A stretch of 64,000 nt of DNA from Pseudomonas sp. C2B4 (lineage in GTDB: Bacteria > Pseudomonadota > Gammaproteobacteria > Pseudomonadales > Pseudomonadaceae). Positions 44,243-53,662 of this stretch are shown in pieces (positions within the stretch are counted from its first letter, which is position 1; each line of letters opens with the position of its first letter). The stretch is from positions 186,001-250,000 of the forward strand of contig NZ_JABFMU010000001.1 in assembly GCF_013359695.1 (NCBI RefSeq), read 5' to 3'. A model generated the notes under the pieces. The model worked only from the letters and a program-made list of their open reading frames with translations. It made no database searches and had not been told where the DNA came from. Made by a program: the position numbers and the translations under genes.

Positions 44243-44667
44243 TTCTTGACTGCCGTCTCGAGTCCGACCAGGCCGACCTTCAGGTAACCGGCCGAGCGCA
44301 GGTTGTCCATCACGTTCATCAGGTCGCCGTAATCCACGCCCTTATCGGCCTGGAAAAAGATCGTCGTGTCTTTTTTGCCCTGGGTCTTGGCGTCGAGCGT
44401 GGCGCCGAGTGCTTCGGCCTTCACTTCGTCTTCGCCCAGGAACAGGCGCTGGTCAGCCTTGACGCTGAGGAACACCGGTTTCTCGGGCCGCGGCGCCGGC
44501 TTGGCAGTGGACGCAGGCAAGTCGACCTTGATATCAACAGTGGCCAGCGGGGCCGCCACCATGAAGATGATCAACAGCACCAGCATCACGTCGATGAACG
44601 GCGTGACGTTGATTTCGTGGTTTTCGGACAGATCGTCGTCTGCCCCTTCTTTCAAATGCAGGCCCAT
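44239..44667 (-). CDS. exbD: Biopolymer transport protein ExbD
   Basis: 142 residues. Part of the inner-membrane proton channel that drives TonB. A single membrane segment at about 20-42 (INVTPFIDVMLVLLIIFMVAAPLA) contains the key Asp of TPFIDVMLVLL. The periplasmic part follows with DKGVDYGDLMNVMDNLRSAGYLKVGLV. It begins 6 bp after exbB and overlaps tonB. Length is typical. Confidence 0.95.
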   Translation of the reverse strand: MGLHLKEGADDDLSENHEINVTPFIDVMLVLLIIFMVAAPLATVDIKVDLPASTAKPAPRPEKPVFLSVKADQRLFLGEDEVKAEALGATLDAKTQGKKDTTIFFQADKGVDYGDLMNVMDNLRSAGYLKVGLVGLETAVKK

Positions 44668-44673
44668 GGCCGA

Positions 44674-45627
44674 TTACCCCACTTTCACCATGTGCGGTTG
44701 CGAGCTGCGCTCAGGCTGGTGATCGAGGTCGCGGCTGACCAGCAGCAGGACTTCTGCCGAAGCGTCGGACACCTGCGCCTTGTAGCCGGCGATGGAACGG
44801 GCAAACACGTTGTAGATCACGACCGCAGGAATCGCTGCAACCAGGCCCAGTGCAGTTGCCAGCAGGGCTTCGGCGATGCCGGGGGCCACGACGGCCAGGT
44901 TGGTGGTCTGGGTTTTGGCGATGCCGATGAAGCTGTTCATGATGCCCCATACGGTACCGAACAGGCCGACGAACGGCGCGGTGGAACCGATGGTGGCGAG
45001 CACGCCGGTGCCGCTGCTCATGTTTCGACCGCAAGCGGCTACCAGGCGCTCAAGGCGGAAGCTGACACGTTCCTTGATGCCTTCTTTTTCACGGGCACTG
45101 ACCGACAGGTGCATTTCTTCCAGAGCGTCGTGCACCAGTAGATTGGCGAGGGTGCCTGGCTTGGTGGCCGTAGCGCTGGCTTCCTTGAGGGTGGCGGCTT
45201 TTTTCAGGTGGACGATCTCGGTGCGCAGGCGACGCTTGGCGCCCATGAGTTCAAGGCCTTTGGCGATCCAGATGGTCCAGGTGATGATCGAGGCGATAGC
45301 CAGGCCGATCATCACGGTTTTCACGACGACATCGGCGTTCTGGTACATGCCCCAAGGCGACAGGTCGTGAGCCATGCCCAGCGTGTTGTCGGCTTCGAGG
45401 ACTTCAGGAGCGTCTTCGCCTAGGGTTTCCTGGGCCGCTGCTGCCTGGGCCGGGTCGGTCGCGGCAGGTGCAGCAGCGTGCTCAGTTGCGGCGGGTGCGG
45501 TGGCAGGGGCTTGCGCGTCAGCGAATGCTGCGGTCGGTGCCAGCATCAAGCTGAGCAGCAGGGCGGCCACTGCGCTCCAGGCGCGAGGTCGTTTGGTTGG
45601 CGAAGCGGGGATTTGATTGCGTGTCAT
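44674..45627 (-). CDS. exbB: Biopolymer transport protein ExbB, with N-terminal extension
   Basis: 317 residues from ATG 45627 (MTRNQIP), with AGGTCCGG upstream; the frame is open 21 codons further. A signal-like segment (about 15-36) and an Ala/Pro-rich stretch (about 37-75) precede the usual ExbB core, which has three membrane segments and the conserved GTVWGIMNSFIGIAKTQTTNLAVVAPGIAEALLATALGLVAAIPAVVIYN. The extension is normal for Pseudomonas and absent from E. coli ExbB. It is the first gene of exbB-exbD-tonB. AT-rich DNA upstream (45690-45760) is where a Fur site would be expected, but I could not identify one. Confidence 0.92.
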   Translation of the reverse strand: MTRNQIPASPTKRPRAWSAVAALLLSLMLAPTAAFADAQAPATAPAATEHAAAPAATDPAQAAAAQETLGEDAPEVLEADNTLGMAHDLSPWGMYQNADVVVKTVMIGLAIASIITWTIWIAKGLELMGAKRRLRTEIVHLKKAATLKEASATATKPGTLANLLVHDALEEMHLSVSAREKEGIKERVSFRLERLVAACGRNMSSGTGVLATIGSTAPFVGLFGTVWGIMNSFIGIAKTQTTNLAVVAPGIAEALLATALGLVAAIPAVVIYNVFARSIAGYKAQVSDASAEVLLLVSRDLDHQPERSSQPHMVKVG

Positions 45628-45815
45628 GCTGGCCGGACCTGAGATAGAAAAACGATGATGCTCTTCCAGGCCTCGTGAGGCCGAGAACAAAAGTGGTGCG
45701 TATTATTGCAAGTAATTCTTGTTAACAAAAGTAATAGAGTATCTTTTTTTCCTGTATTGCTAGCCGCTCGTCCATTGCCAGCGCTAGTCTGTCGGTTTCC
45801 AAAGGGAGTTTTCTG

Positions 45816-46673
45816 ATGTCCGCGCCTTCTGTTTTGATCGCCGGTTGCGGTGATGTCGGCAGTCGTCTGGCCACGCAGTTGTTGGCTGCTGGGTGGGAGG
45901 TTCATGGCCTGCGGCGCGACGTTTCACGCCTGCCTCAGGGGGTGATTGGCGTTGCCGGGGACCTGTTCAACAAGGATTGTCCAGAGACCTGGCCAGTCGG
46001 CGCTGTGGACTACCTGGTGTATTGCGCCGCCGCCACCGATCACGATGAAGCCGGTTACCGCGCCGCTTATGTCGAGGGCTTGCAGCATGTGCTGGAGTGG
46101 TTGGAGGACTACGGGCAGGCGCCCAATCGCCTGCTGTTCGTGTCCAGCAGCAGTGTTTATGGCCAGCAGGAGGGTGAGTGGGTCGACGAGACTTCGCCAA
46201 CCGTGGCGGCCGGCTATTCAGGGCGAGTGATGCTCGAGGCCGAGCAGGTGGCCCTCAAGAGTGGCATCCCGGCCAGCATTGTGCGGTTGACCGGTATTTA
46301 CGGTCCGGGCCGTGAGTGGTTGCTGACTCAGGTGCGCCGGGGCTATCGCGTGGCGATCGATCCACCGTTGTATGCCAATCGGATTCATGCCGAAGACGCG
46401 GCGGGTTTGATGGCGTGCCTGCTTGAGGCAGATCGGCGCGGTGTGGCGCTGGATGATGTCTATATCGGTGTCGATGACGCGCCGGCAGCACTGGCGGAGG
46501 TGGTGGGCTGGTTGCGCGAGTATCTGGGTGTGACCGAATGGGCGGACGACGCCAGTGTGCGTCGCACCGGCAGCAAGCGCTGCAGTAATGCGCGTGCCAA
46601 GGCGTTGGGGTGGGAGCCGAAGTATCCGAGCTTCCGTGAAGGTTATGCCGCGATCCTTGAAGGACGCTGCTGA
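45816..46673 (+). CDS. NAD(P)-dependent epimerase/short-chain dehydrogenase-like protein
   Basis: 285 residues. The N-terminal Rossmann motif GCGDVGSRLA at 10-19 binds NAD(P). VSSSSVYG and the following SGRVMLEAE replace the usual YxxxK by a GRVMLEAE pattern, so catalysis is uncertain; it resembles YeeZ-type atypical SDRs. GIYGPGREW is present as in sugar epimerases. ATG 45816 follows AAAGGGAG. It stands alone, divergent from exbB. Substrate is not known. Confidence 0.8.
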   Translation: MSAPSVLIAGCGDVGSRLATQLLAAGWEVHGLRRDVSRLPQGVIGVAGDLFNKDCPETWPVGAVDYLVYCAAATDHDEAGYRAAYVEGLQHVLEWLEDYGQAPNRLLFVSSSSVYGQQEGEWVDETSPTVAAGYSGRVMLEAEQVALKSGIPASIVRLTGIYGPGREWLLTQVRRGYRVAIDPPLYANRIHAEDAAGLMACLLEADRRGVALDDVYIGVDDAPAALAEVVGWLREYLGVTEWADDASVRRTGSKRCSNARAKALGWEPKYPSFREGYAAILEGRC

Positions 46674-46695
46674 CTTCCGTGCGCCCCATAACAAC

Positions 46696-46785
46696 TGTGG
46701 GAGCGAGCTTGCTCGCGAAGAGGCCATAACATTCAACACGTTTGTCGACTGTTACACCGCTTTCGCGAGCAGGCTCGCTCCCACA
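46696..46785. repeat. Mixed REP doublet
   Basis: TGTGGGAGCGAGCTTGCTCG (46696) and the complement of GTGGGAGCGAGCCTGC (ending 46785). The two units differ in one stem base (T versus C), giving a G-T step in one of them. Confidence 0.88.
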
Positions 46786-46800
46786 TTGATCACGCCGTGT

Positions 46801-47541
46801 TTATTGCTTCTCGAGCAACCACTTGCGATTCTCTGGCGTGAACTGAGGCATTTCATCCGCCAGCGCGGTGTTCACGGTCTGGAAAATTTCCAGCTCCTTG
46901 CCTTTGCGCGTGAAAATCCAGGCGTTTCCTTGTCCGTTGAGTTGCAGCCACATGTTGTCGTTGCCGCCACTCATCGAAGCGCAGTCGCCCGCCAGGCATA
47001 ACGCATAACGATCAGTGCCGGGCAGGCCCGTCACTTGGCCGTCGGCCTGGAACTGCACAGTGTTGCCTTCGCCGGGGCCGCTGATGACTTTCCAGCTACC
47101 GCCCATGTAGGCCGAATACAGTGCACGCTCGAAGCTGGCGCCGATCGGTGCGCCATCCGGTACCGGAATCAATGCGCGGTCGAAGACCTGGGCGGGTTCG
47201 TTTTCGGTCGCGGCCTGGCTCAGTTGTTTACCGTTGCGCTTCAATTCGCTTCCGGAACTGCCATAAAAGTCGATTTTCCAGGCACCGGACTCTTCGCCCA
47301 GCAGCTTGCCGTCGACATTCTCAAAACCATTGGTGTAACGGGCCTGACCGGCCTTGGTGTTGACGTCCCATTCCAGGTTCGGGCCATAGGCCTGGAGCGC
47401 TTCGCGCAAGGGGACGCCCTTGGATGCAGCATCGATCGCCACCTGATTGATCCAGGTGCCGCTGATATCACGATCGGCAGGGTCGCTGGCACAACCACCC
47501 AAAAGCAGGGCGAGCAGCGAGAGAGCAAGCGCTTTGCGCAT
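46801..47541 (-). CDS. Lipoprotein of unknown function
   Basis: 246 residues. The lipobox LLGGC puts Cys at residue 17, so the mature protein is lipid-anchored; Ala-Ser at the following positions favours the outer membrane. The rest has beta-rich repeats with Gly and Trp (ISGTWINQV, GAWKIDFYG, GSWKVISGPGEGNTVQF) that recall lipocalin-like folds. No enzyme motif is seen. It lies 67 bp from ridA on the same strand. Conserved in pseudomonads at this place. Confidence 0.8.
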   Translation of the reverse strand: MRKALALSLLALLLGGCASDPADRDISGTWINQVAIDAASKGVPLREALQAYGPNLEWDVNTKAGQARYTNGFENVDGKLLGEESGAWKIDFYGSSGSELKRNGKQLSQAATENEPAQVFDRALIPVPDGAPIGASFERALYSAYMGGSWKVISGPGEGNTVQFQADGQVTGLPGTDRYALCLAGDCASMSGGNDNMWLQLNGQGNAWIFTRKGKELEIFQTVNTALADEMPQFTPENRKWLLEKQ

Positions 47542-47608
47542 GGTGGAATCCTTTCAAGCTTTCTTTACAGCAGAGCAGTCGGCGCAGCCCGGGGCTGCGC
47601 CGGACACA

Positions 47609-47989
47609 TTACTCGATGACCAGGATGGCATCCATTTCAACTTGCGAACCCTTTGGCAGGGCCGCAACGCCGATGGCGGCGCGAGCTGGGTAAGGCTGGT
47701 CGAAGTACTTGCCCATGATCTCGTTGACCTTGGCGAAATGGCTCAGGTCGGTGAGGAAGATGTTCAGCTTGACGATGTCCTTGAACGAACCACCGGCGGC
47801 TTCAGCCACGGCTTTGAGGTTCTCGAAGACCTGGACGGTCTGGGCTTCGAAGCCTTCGACCAGTTCCATGGTTTTTGGGTCCAGAGGAATCTGACCCGAC
47901 ATGTAAACGGTGTTGCCAGCCTTGATCGCCTGGGAATAAGTACCGATGGCGGCCGGGGCCTTGTCGCTGGTGATAACAGTCTTGGTCAT
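47609..47989 (-). CDS. ridA: RidA-family reactive intermediate deaminase
   Basis: 126 residues. It hydrolyses reactive enamine/imine intermediates made by PLP enzymes such as threonine dehydratase. The family features [25 protein letters not shown] and [23 protein letters not shown], with the active Arg in the last block, are present. Length is standard. It follows spoT by 27 bp and may share its transcript. Confidence 0.92.
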   Translation of the reverse strand: MTKTVITSDKAPAAIGTYSQAIKAGNTVYMSGQIPLDPKTMELVEGFEAQTVQVFENLKAVAEAAGGSFKDIVKLNIFLTDLSHFAKVNEIMGKYFDQPYPARAAIGVAALPKGSQVEMDAILVIE

Positions 47990-48016
47990 GAATGACTCCT
48001 TGTAATGGATGGAGGG

Positions 48017-50122
48017 CTACGCACGCATGCGGGTGATGCGGATCACCCCGGTCAGGGCGCGCAGTTTCTTGATCACGCGGGCCAGGTGCACGCGGTCGTG
48101 TACGCTGACCACCAGTTGGACCACGCTGATGCGACCATCGCGTTCGTCCATGCTGATTTTTTCGATATTGCCGTCGGCCGCGTTGACGCTGCTGGCCAGC
48201 AGGGCGATCAAGCCGCGCTGATGTTCCAGCTCGACGCGCAGTTCGACATTGAATTCGCCGGTGACATCCTTGGCCCACGAGAGCTGGATGCATTTTTCCG
48301 GGTTGTGGCGGATTTCGCTGATGTTGCGGCAGTTGTCCAGGTGCACGACCATGCCCTTGCCCGCAGACAGGTGGCCGACAATCGGGTCGCCCGGGATCGG
48401 TGTGCAGCACTTGGCGTAGCTGAGCACCAGGCCTTCGGTGCCGCGAATCGCCAGCGGGCCTTCCGGGCTTGGCAGCTGCTCGCCTTCGCCGAGCAGTCGA
48501 CGCGCCACGACATAGGCCATGCGATTGCCCAGGCCGATGTCTTCGAGCAAGTCTTCGATCAGTTCCAGGCGATACTCGGTGAGCATGGCCTTGACGCGCT
48601 CGGTCGAAATTTTTTCCAGTGAGCTGTCGAAGCCGTTGAGGACTTTGTTCAGCAGGCGCTCACCCAGGCTGATGGACTCGGAGCGCCGTTGCAGCTTCAG
48701 CGCGTGGCGAATGTGCGTGCGCGCCTTGCCGGTGACCACGAAGTTGAGCCAGGCCGGGTTCGGGCGTGCGCCCGGAGCGCTGACGATCTCGACCGTGGAG
48801 CCGCTTTGCAGCGGTTCGGACAGCGGCGCCAGACGACGATTGATCCGGCAGGCGATGCAGCTGTTGCCCACGTCGGTGTGCACCGCGTAAGCGAAGTCGA
48901 CCGCCGTGGAGCCTTTGGGCAGCTCCATGATCCGGCCTTTTGGCGTGAACACGTAGACCTCGTCCGGGAACAGGTCGATCTTCACGCTTTCAATGAATTC
49001 CAGCGAGTTGCCGGCGCGTTGCTGCATCTCCAGCACACCCTTGACCCATTGGCGGGCGCGGGCGTGAGTGCCTTTGGGCTGCTCGTCGCCGCTGGACTTG
49101 TACAGCCAATGGGCGGCGATGCCGTTGTTGGCCATCTCTTCCATTTCGCGGGTGCGGATCTGGATCTCGATCGGAACACCGTGCATGCCGAACAGCGTGG
49201 TGTGCAGCGACTGATAGCCGTTGGCCTTGGGGATCGCGATGTAATCCTTGAAGCGGCCCGGCAACGGTTTGTACAAATTATGAACAGCGCCTAGCACGCG
49301 GTAGCAGGTATCGACCTTGTCGACGATGATCCGGAACGCGTAAACGTCCATGATCTCGTTGAAGGCCCGACGCTTGCCGCGCATTTTCTTGTAGATGCCG
49401 TAGAGGTGTTTCTGGCGACCGCTGACCTCGCCCTGGATGCCATCGATGGCCAGGCAGTGGCTGAGGGACTCTTCGATCTTGTTGACGATTTCCTTGCGGT
49501 TGCCCCGGGCGCGTTTGACCGCCTGGTAGATCCGCGCAGAACGCATCGGGTGCATGGCCTTGAAGCCGAGGTCTTCGAATTCTATGCGGATGGCGTGCAT
49601 GCCCAGCCGATTGGCGATGGGCGCATAGATTTCCAGTGTTTCCTTGGCGATGCGTCGGCGTTTTTCGCCGGACAGCACTTCCAGCGTGCGCATGTTGTGC
49701 AGGCGGTCGGCCAGCTTGACCAGGATCACGCGAATGTCGCGGGCCATGGCCATGGCCATTTTCTGGAAGTTTTCGGCTTGTGCCTCGGCCTTGGTCTCGA
49801 AGTTCATCTGGGTCAGTTTGCTGACCCCGTCGACCAGTTCGGCCACGGTTTCGCCGAACTGCGCTTGCAGCGCTTCCTTGGCAATACCGGTGTCTTCGAT
49901 CACGTCATGCAGCATGGCTGCCATCAGGCTCTGATGGTCCATGTGCATGTCGGCAAGAATATTCGCCACCGCGAGTGGGTGCGTGACGTACGCTTCTCCG
50001 CTACGGCGGCGTTGGCCGTCGTGGGCTTGTTCGGCGTAGAAATACGCTCGGCGGACCAGATTGACCTGGTCTTTGCCGAGGTAGGTCGATAAGCGATCGG
50101 CGAGGGCGTCTATGCTCGGCAT
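48017..50122 (-). CDS. spoT: Bifunctional (p)ppGpp synthetase/hydrolase SpoT
   Basis: 701 residues from ATG 50122, with GCAGGAG 7 nt upstream; an in-frame start five codons further lacks this. N-terminal HD hydrolase (LHDVIEDTGI and HNMRTLEVL), synthetase domain (YQSLHTTLFG and EIQIRTREMEEMANNGIAAHWLYK), TGS domain (VYVFTPKGRIMELPKGSTAVDFAYAVHT) and C-terminal ACT domain are all present, so both activities are expected. It lies in rpoZ-spoT-ridA, as in E. coli where rpoZ precedes spoT. Confidence 0.96.
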   Translation of the reverse strand: MPSIDALADRLSTYLGKDQVNLVRRAYFYAEQAHDGQRRRSGEAYVTHPLAVANILADMHMDHQSLMAAMLHDVIEDTGIAKEALQAQFGETVAELVDGVSKLTQMNFETKAEAQAENFQKMAMAMARDIRVILVKLADRLHNMRTLEVLSGEKRRRIAKETLEIYAPIANRLGMHAIRIEFEDLGFKAMHPMRSARIYQAVKRARGNRKEIVNKIEESLSHCLAIDGIQGEVSGRQKHLYGIYKKMRGKRRAFNEIMDVYAFRIIVDKVDTCYRVLGAVHNLYKPLPGRFKDYIAIPKANGYQSLHTTLFGMHGVPIEIQIRTREMEEMANNGIAAHWLYKSSGDEQPKGTHARARQWVKGVLEMQQRAGNSLEFIESVKIDLFPDEVYVFTPKGRIMELPKGSTAVDFAYAVHTDVGNSCIACRINRRLAPLSEPLQSGSTVEIVSAPGARPNPAWLNFVVTGKARTHIRHALKLQRRSESISLGERLLNKVLNGFDSSLEKISTERVKAMLTEYRLELIEDLLEDIGLGNRMAYVVARRLLGEGEQLPSPEGPLAIRGTEGLVLSYAKCCTPIPGDPIVGHLSAGKGMVVHLDNCRNISEIRHNPEKCIQLSWAKDVTGEFNVELRVELEHQRGLIALLASSVNAADGNIEKISMDERDGRISVVQLVVSVHDRVHLARVIKKLRALTGVIRITRMRA

Positions 50123-50179
50123 GATGACTCCTGCCAAAAGCTGTGATCCCGCGCCGTGCTACGTCGACCTGGCATAGGC

Positions 50180-50443
50180 TTAGACGGCCTCGTTGGACTC
50201 GTCCTCGAATGCAGCAAAAAGCGGTTCATCTTCAACGATTTCGGCTTCGGCGATAGCTGCGTAGTCGATCAGGCCTTCAGCGATTTCGCGCAGGGCGACA
50301 ACGGTAGGCTTGTCGTTTTCCCATGCTACTTTCGGCTCTTTGCCGCCGGTGGCCAGTTGACGGGCACGCTTGGTAGAGAGCATGACCAGCTCAAAGCGGT
50401 TATCCACGTGTTCTAGGCAGTCTTCAACGGTTACGCGGGCCAT
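50180..50443 (-). CDS. rpoZ: RNA polymerase omega subunit
   Basis: 87 residues from ATG 50443, behind GAGGAAGACC; the frame is open 19 codons upstream. It helps assemble RNA polymerase and supports the ppGpp response. The family start [33 protein letters not shown] is clear, and the acidic C-terminus ([13 protein letters not shown]) is usual in gamma-proteobacteria. spoT follows 57 bp later. Confidence 0.96.
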   Translation of the reverse strand: MARVTVEDCLEHVDNRFELVMLSTKRARQLATGGKEPKVAWENDKPTVVALREIAEGLIDYAAIAEAEIVEDEPLFAAFEDESNEAV

Positions 50444-50506
50444 GGTCTTCCTCGTAGCAAATGCAATATGCGCGCTGCCCGGATGGGCGAGCGGACTCAA
50501 CAGTTT

Positions 50507-50543
50507 AAAAAATCACCAGCGATTAGGGAAGCGCTGATTTTTT
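50507..50543 (-). terminator. Imperfect terminator between gmk and rpoZ
   Basis: AAAAAATCA-CC-AGCG and CGCTGATTTTTT pair with a 2-nt bulge; T-runs stand on both strands, so it can end gmk transcripts on the minus strand. Confidence 0.65.
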
Positions 50544-50550
50544 GATCAAG

Positions 50551-50607
50551 CTCTTCAACGCGCTGCAAGTGCCAATGTAAAGCCCTTGCAGCGGTTTTGG
50601 GAAGAGC
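50551..50607 (-). other. Nested inverted repeat just after gmk
   Basis: CGCTGCAAG (50561-50569) pairs with CTTGCAGCG (50585-50593), and outside it CTCTTC pairs with GAAGAG. It begins 3 bp after the gmk stop on the minus strand. Probably a message-stabilising stem. Confidence 0.5.
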
Positions 50608-50610
50608 GGA

Positions 50611-51243
<633 letters not shown>

Positions 51244-52107
51244 TTACTCAATATTCTGCACTTGTTCGCGCATCTGCTCGATCAACACCTTGAGGTTGAC
51301 CGCTGCCTGTGTGCTGCGCGGGTCGAAGGCTTTGGAGCCCAGTGTGTTGGCCTCGCGGTTGAGCTCCTGCATCAGGAAGTCCAGGCGTCGCCCGGCAGCG
51401 CCACCGGACTTAAGCACCCGGCGAACTTCGATGATGTGAGTGCTCAAGCGATCCAGTTCTTCGGCGACGTCGCTTTTTTGCGCGAGCATGACCATTTCCT
51501 GCTCCAGACGCTGCGGGTCCATCTCGGCCTTCATGTCGGCGAAGCGGTCGAGCACTTTCTGGCGCTGGGTGGCGAGCATCTGCGGAACCAGTTCGCGCAG
51601 GGTCACCACGTCTTCTTCAATGGACGTCAGGCGATCGTTGATCAACCGTGCCAGTTCCGCGCCTTCGCGCTCGCGGCCGGCCTTGAGCTCTTTCAGGCCC
51701 TGGTTGAACAACGCCAGCGCTTCGGCGTTCAAGGCTTGTGGGTCGATTGCATCACCCACCAGCACGCCAGGCCAGGCCAGTACTTCGAGCGGATTCAGCG
51801 CTGCCGGATTTTTGATCAGGCCGGCGATGGTCTCGGCGGCGGCGACCAATTGCGCGGCGCGGTCCTGGTCAACCTGCAGTGGTTTGCCGGTGTTTTCTTC
51901 AGTGAAGCGCAGGGTGCATTCGAGCTTGCCCCGGGATACGCCTTGGCGCAGCGCTTCACGGACGGCGCCTTCGAGATCGCGAAAGGACTCCGGCAGGCGC
52001 AAGTGGGGTTCCAGGTAGCGGCTGTTGACCGAGCGCAGTTCCCAGCTCAGGGTGCCCTGGACGCCGGCTTTCTCGACGCGGGCGAAGGCGGTCATGCTGT
52101 GCACCAT
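51244..52107 (-). CDS. yicC: YicC-family endoribonuclease-like protein
   Basis: 287 residues from ATG 52107 (MVHSMTAFAR, as in the family), with GAGGTACC upstream; a start five codons further is less likely. YicC proteins are stress-linked and reported as endoribonucleases in E. coli. N-terminal YicC_N (WELRSVNSRYLEPHLRLPE) and C-terminal DUF1732 (GRRLDFLMQELNREANTLGSKAFD) are visible. It is divergent from rph, as in many proteobacteria. Confidence 0.92.
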   Translation of the reverse strand: MVHSMTAFARVEKAGVQGTLSWELRSVNSRYLEPHLRLPESFRDLEGAVREALRQGVSRGKLECTLRFTEENTGKPLQVDQDRAAQLVAAAETIAGLIKNPAALNPLEVLAWPGVLVGDAIDPQALNAEALALFNQGLKELKAGREREGAELARLINDRLTSIEEDVVTLRELVPQMLATQRQKVLDRFADMKAEMDPQRLEQEMVMLAQKSDVAEELDRLSTHIIEVRRVLKSGGAAGRRLDFLMQELNREANTLGSKAFDPRSTQAAVNLKVLIEQMREQVQNIE

Positions 52108-52374
52108 GGAGGTACCTCGCAATGCGGATCGGCCCGGAACTGAAGTTCCGGCAATCCGATATCAATGAATTAAAGCCGACTGGCAGCAAAGGCGCAGGAT
52201 TGTAGCGCAGTGGCGCGGATGCGCCCAAACACAGGGTGTGACAAAGGGCTGCAGGCCGTCGGCGACGGGCTGTTCAGAGCCTTCGGTCGTCGGAGGATTT
52301 TTTTAGAAGTGCCCAGGCGTGGCTGGCAGCTCTATAATGCTCCGCAGTTTTCCGTCCCCGTACAGGTATCCCTT

Positions 52375-53097
52375 ATGAAACGTCCAAGTGGTCGCGCTGC
52401 CGATCAGCTCCGCTCGATCCGCATTACCCGCAACTACACCAAACACGCCGAGGGATCCGTACTGGTCGAGTTTGGTGATACCAAAGTCATCTGCACCGTC
52501 AGCGTCGAAAACGGCGTGCCGCGTTTCCTCAAGGGTCAAGGCCAGGGTTGGTTGACCGCCGAATACGGCATGCTGCCGCGCGCCACCGGCGAGCGTAACC
52601 AGCGTGAAGCGAGCCGCGGCAAGCAAGGTGGTCGTACCCTGGAAATCCAGCGTCTGATCGGCCGCTCCCTGCGTGCCGCGCTGGATATGTCCAAGCTGGG
52701 TGATGTCACCCTGTACGTCGACTGCGACGTGATCCAGGCCGACGGCGGTACCCGTACCGCGTCCATCACCGGTGCCATGGTTGCATTGGTCGATGCCTTG
52801 AAGGTGATCAAGAAGCGTGGCGGCCTGAAAGGCGGCGACCCGCTCAAGCAAATGATCGGTGCCGTTTCGGTCGGCATGTACCAGGGTGAGCCTGTGCTCG
52901 ACCTGGACTACCTGGAAGACTCGGCTGCCGAGACCGACCTGAACGTGGTGATGACCAGCACCGGTGGCTTCATCGAAGTCCAGGGCACCGCAGAAGGCGC
53001 GCCGTTCCAGCCTGAAGAACTGAACGCCATGCTGGAACTGGCGAAGAAAGGCATGAACGAAATTTTCGAACTGCAAAAGGCTGCACTGGCTGACTGA
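52375..53097 (+). CDS. rph: Ribonuclease PH
   Basis: 240 residues from ATG 52375. It trims tRNA 3' ends using phosphate. The start [13 protein letters not shown] and the core [31 protein letters not shown] and [19 protein letters not shown] are typical. The open frame upstream contains no family sequence. C-terminal FELQ ends as in intact enzymes, unlike the frameshifted E. coli K-12 form. Divergent from yicC. Confidence 0.95.
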   Translation: MKRPSGRAADQLRSIRITRNYTKHAEGSVLVEFGDTKVICTVSVENGVPRFLKGQGQGWLTAEYGMLPRATGERNQREASRGKQGGRTLEIQRLIGRSLRAALDMSKLGDVTLYVDCDVIQADGGTRTASITGAMVALVDALKVIKKRGGLKGGDPLKQMIGAVSVGMYQGEPVLDLDYLEDSAAETDLNVVMTSTGGFIEVQGTAEGAPFQPEELNAMLELAKKGMNEIFELQKAALAD

Positions 53098-53125
53098 TTG
53101 GAATACCGCAGGCAAGGAGGACGCC

Positions 53126-53494
53126 ATGAGTGACGAGCAACAACTGCTTCCCACCCCGAGCAAAGAGGTTCGGCAGTGGGCAATGTTTTGTCACTTGTCC
53201 GCCTTGCTGGGGATCTGGATTCCGTTCGGCACGCTGATCGGCCCGTTGATTCTGTGGCAGATGAAGCGCGAGATGGACCCGTTCATCGATGCCCAGGGCA
53301 AGGAAGCGCTGAATTTTCAGATTACCGTGGCTATCGCTTCCGCCATCAGCTTCCTGCTGATGGTGGTGATTATCGGGTTCTTCCTGTTTGGGCTGATTGC
53401 CATTGGCGCGCTGGTGTTGACCATCATTGCTGGCGTGAAAGCCAATGAGGGGTTTCCCTATCGGTATCCGTTCACCTGGCGATTGATCAAATAA
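53126..53494 (+). CDS. DUF4870-family small membrane protein
   Basis: 122 residues. Three hydrophobic segments (about 20-38, 69-90, 92-108) with WAMFCHLSALLGI, typical of DUF4870/Tic20-like proteins, and the conserved PFIDAQGKEALNFQ between segments. It ends with YRYPFTWRLIK. ATG 53126 follows AAGGAGGACGCC. It starts 28 bp after rph and probably is co-transcribed. Function is unknown. Confidence 0.85.
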   Translation: MSDEQQLLPTPSKEVRQWAMFCHLSALLGIWIPFGTLIGPLILWQMKREMDPFIDAQGKEALNFQITVAIASAISFLLMVVIIGFFLFGLIAIGALVLTIIAGVKANEGFPYRYPFTWRLIK

Positions 53495-53513
53495 CGATCA
53501 GCGAAGATCCCTT

Positions 53514-53602
53514 TGTGGGAGCGAGCCTGCTCGCGAAGAGGCCGTCACAGTCAACACTGATGTGACGGATAGACCGCTTTCGCGAGCAGGCTCGCTCCCA
53601 CA
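53514..53602. repeat. REP doublet (REPIN)
   Basis: Standard TGTGGGAGCGAGCCTGC units, inverted, 53514-53602, between convergent genes. Confidence 0.9.
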
Positions 53603-53621
53603 TTGAAAAATCATTACCCAC

Positions 53622-53651
53622 AAAAAAGCCGACATCGCTGTCGGCTTTTTT
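53622..53651. terminator. Bidirectional intrinsic terminator
   Basis: AAAAAAGCCGACA-TCGC-TGTCGGCTTTTTT has a 7-bp GC-rich stem and T-runs on both strands. It serves the DUF4870 gene and crc. Confidence 0.92.
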
Positions 53652-53662
53652 GCATCTGACGC

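Noticed and set aside
45690..45760. Fur box upstream of exbB
   Set aside because: The stretch is AT-rich and contains TAATTCTTGTTAAC, but no arrangement matches the 19-bp Fur consensus well enough.
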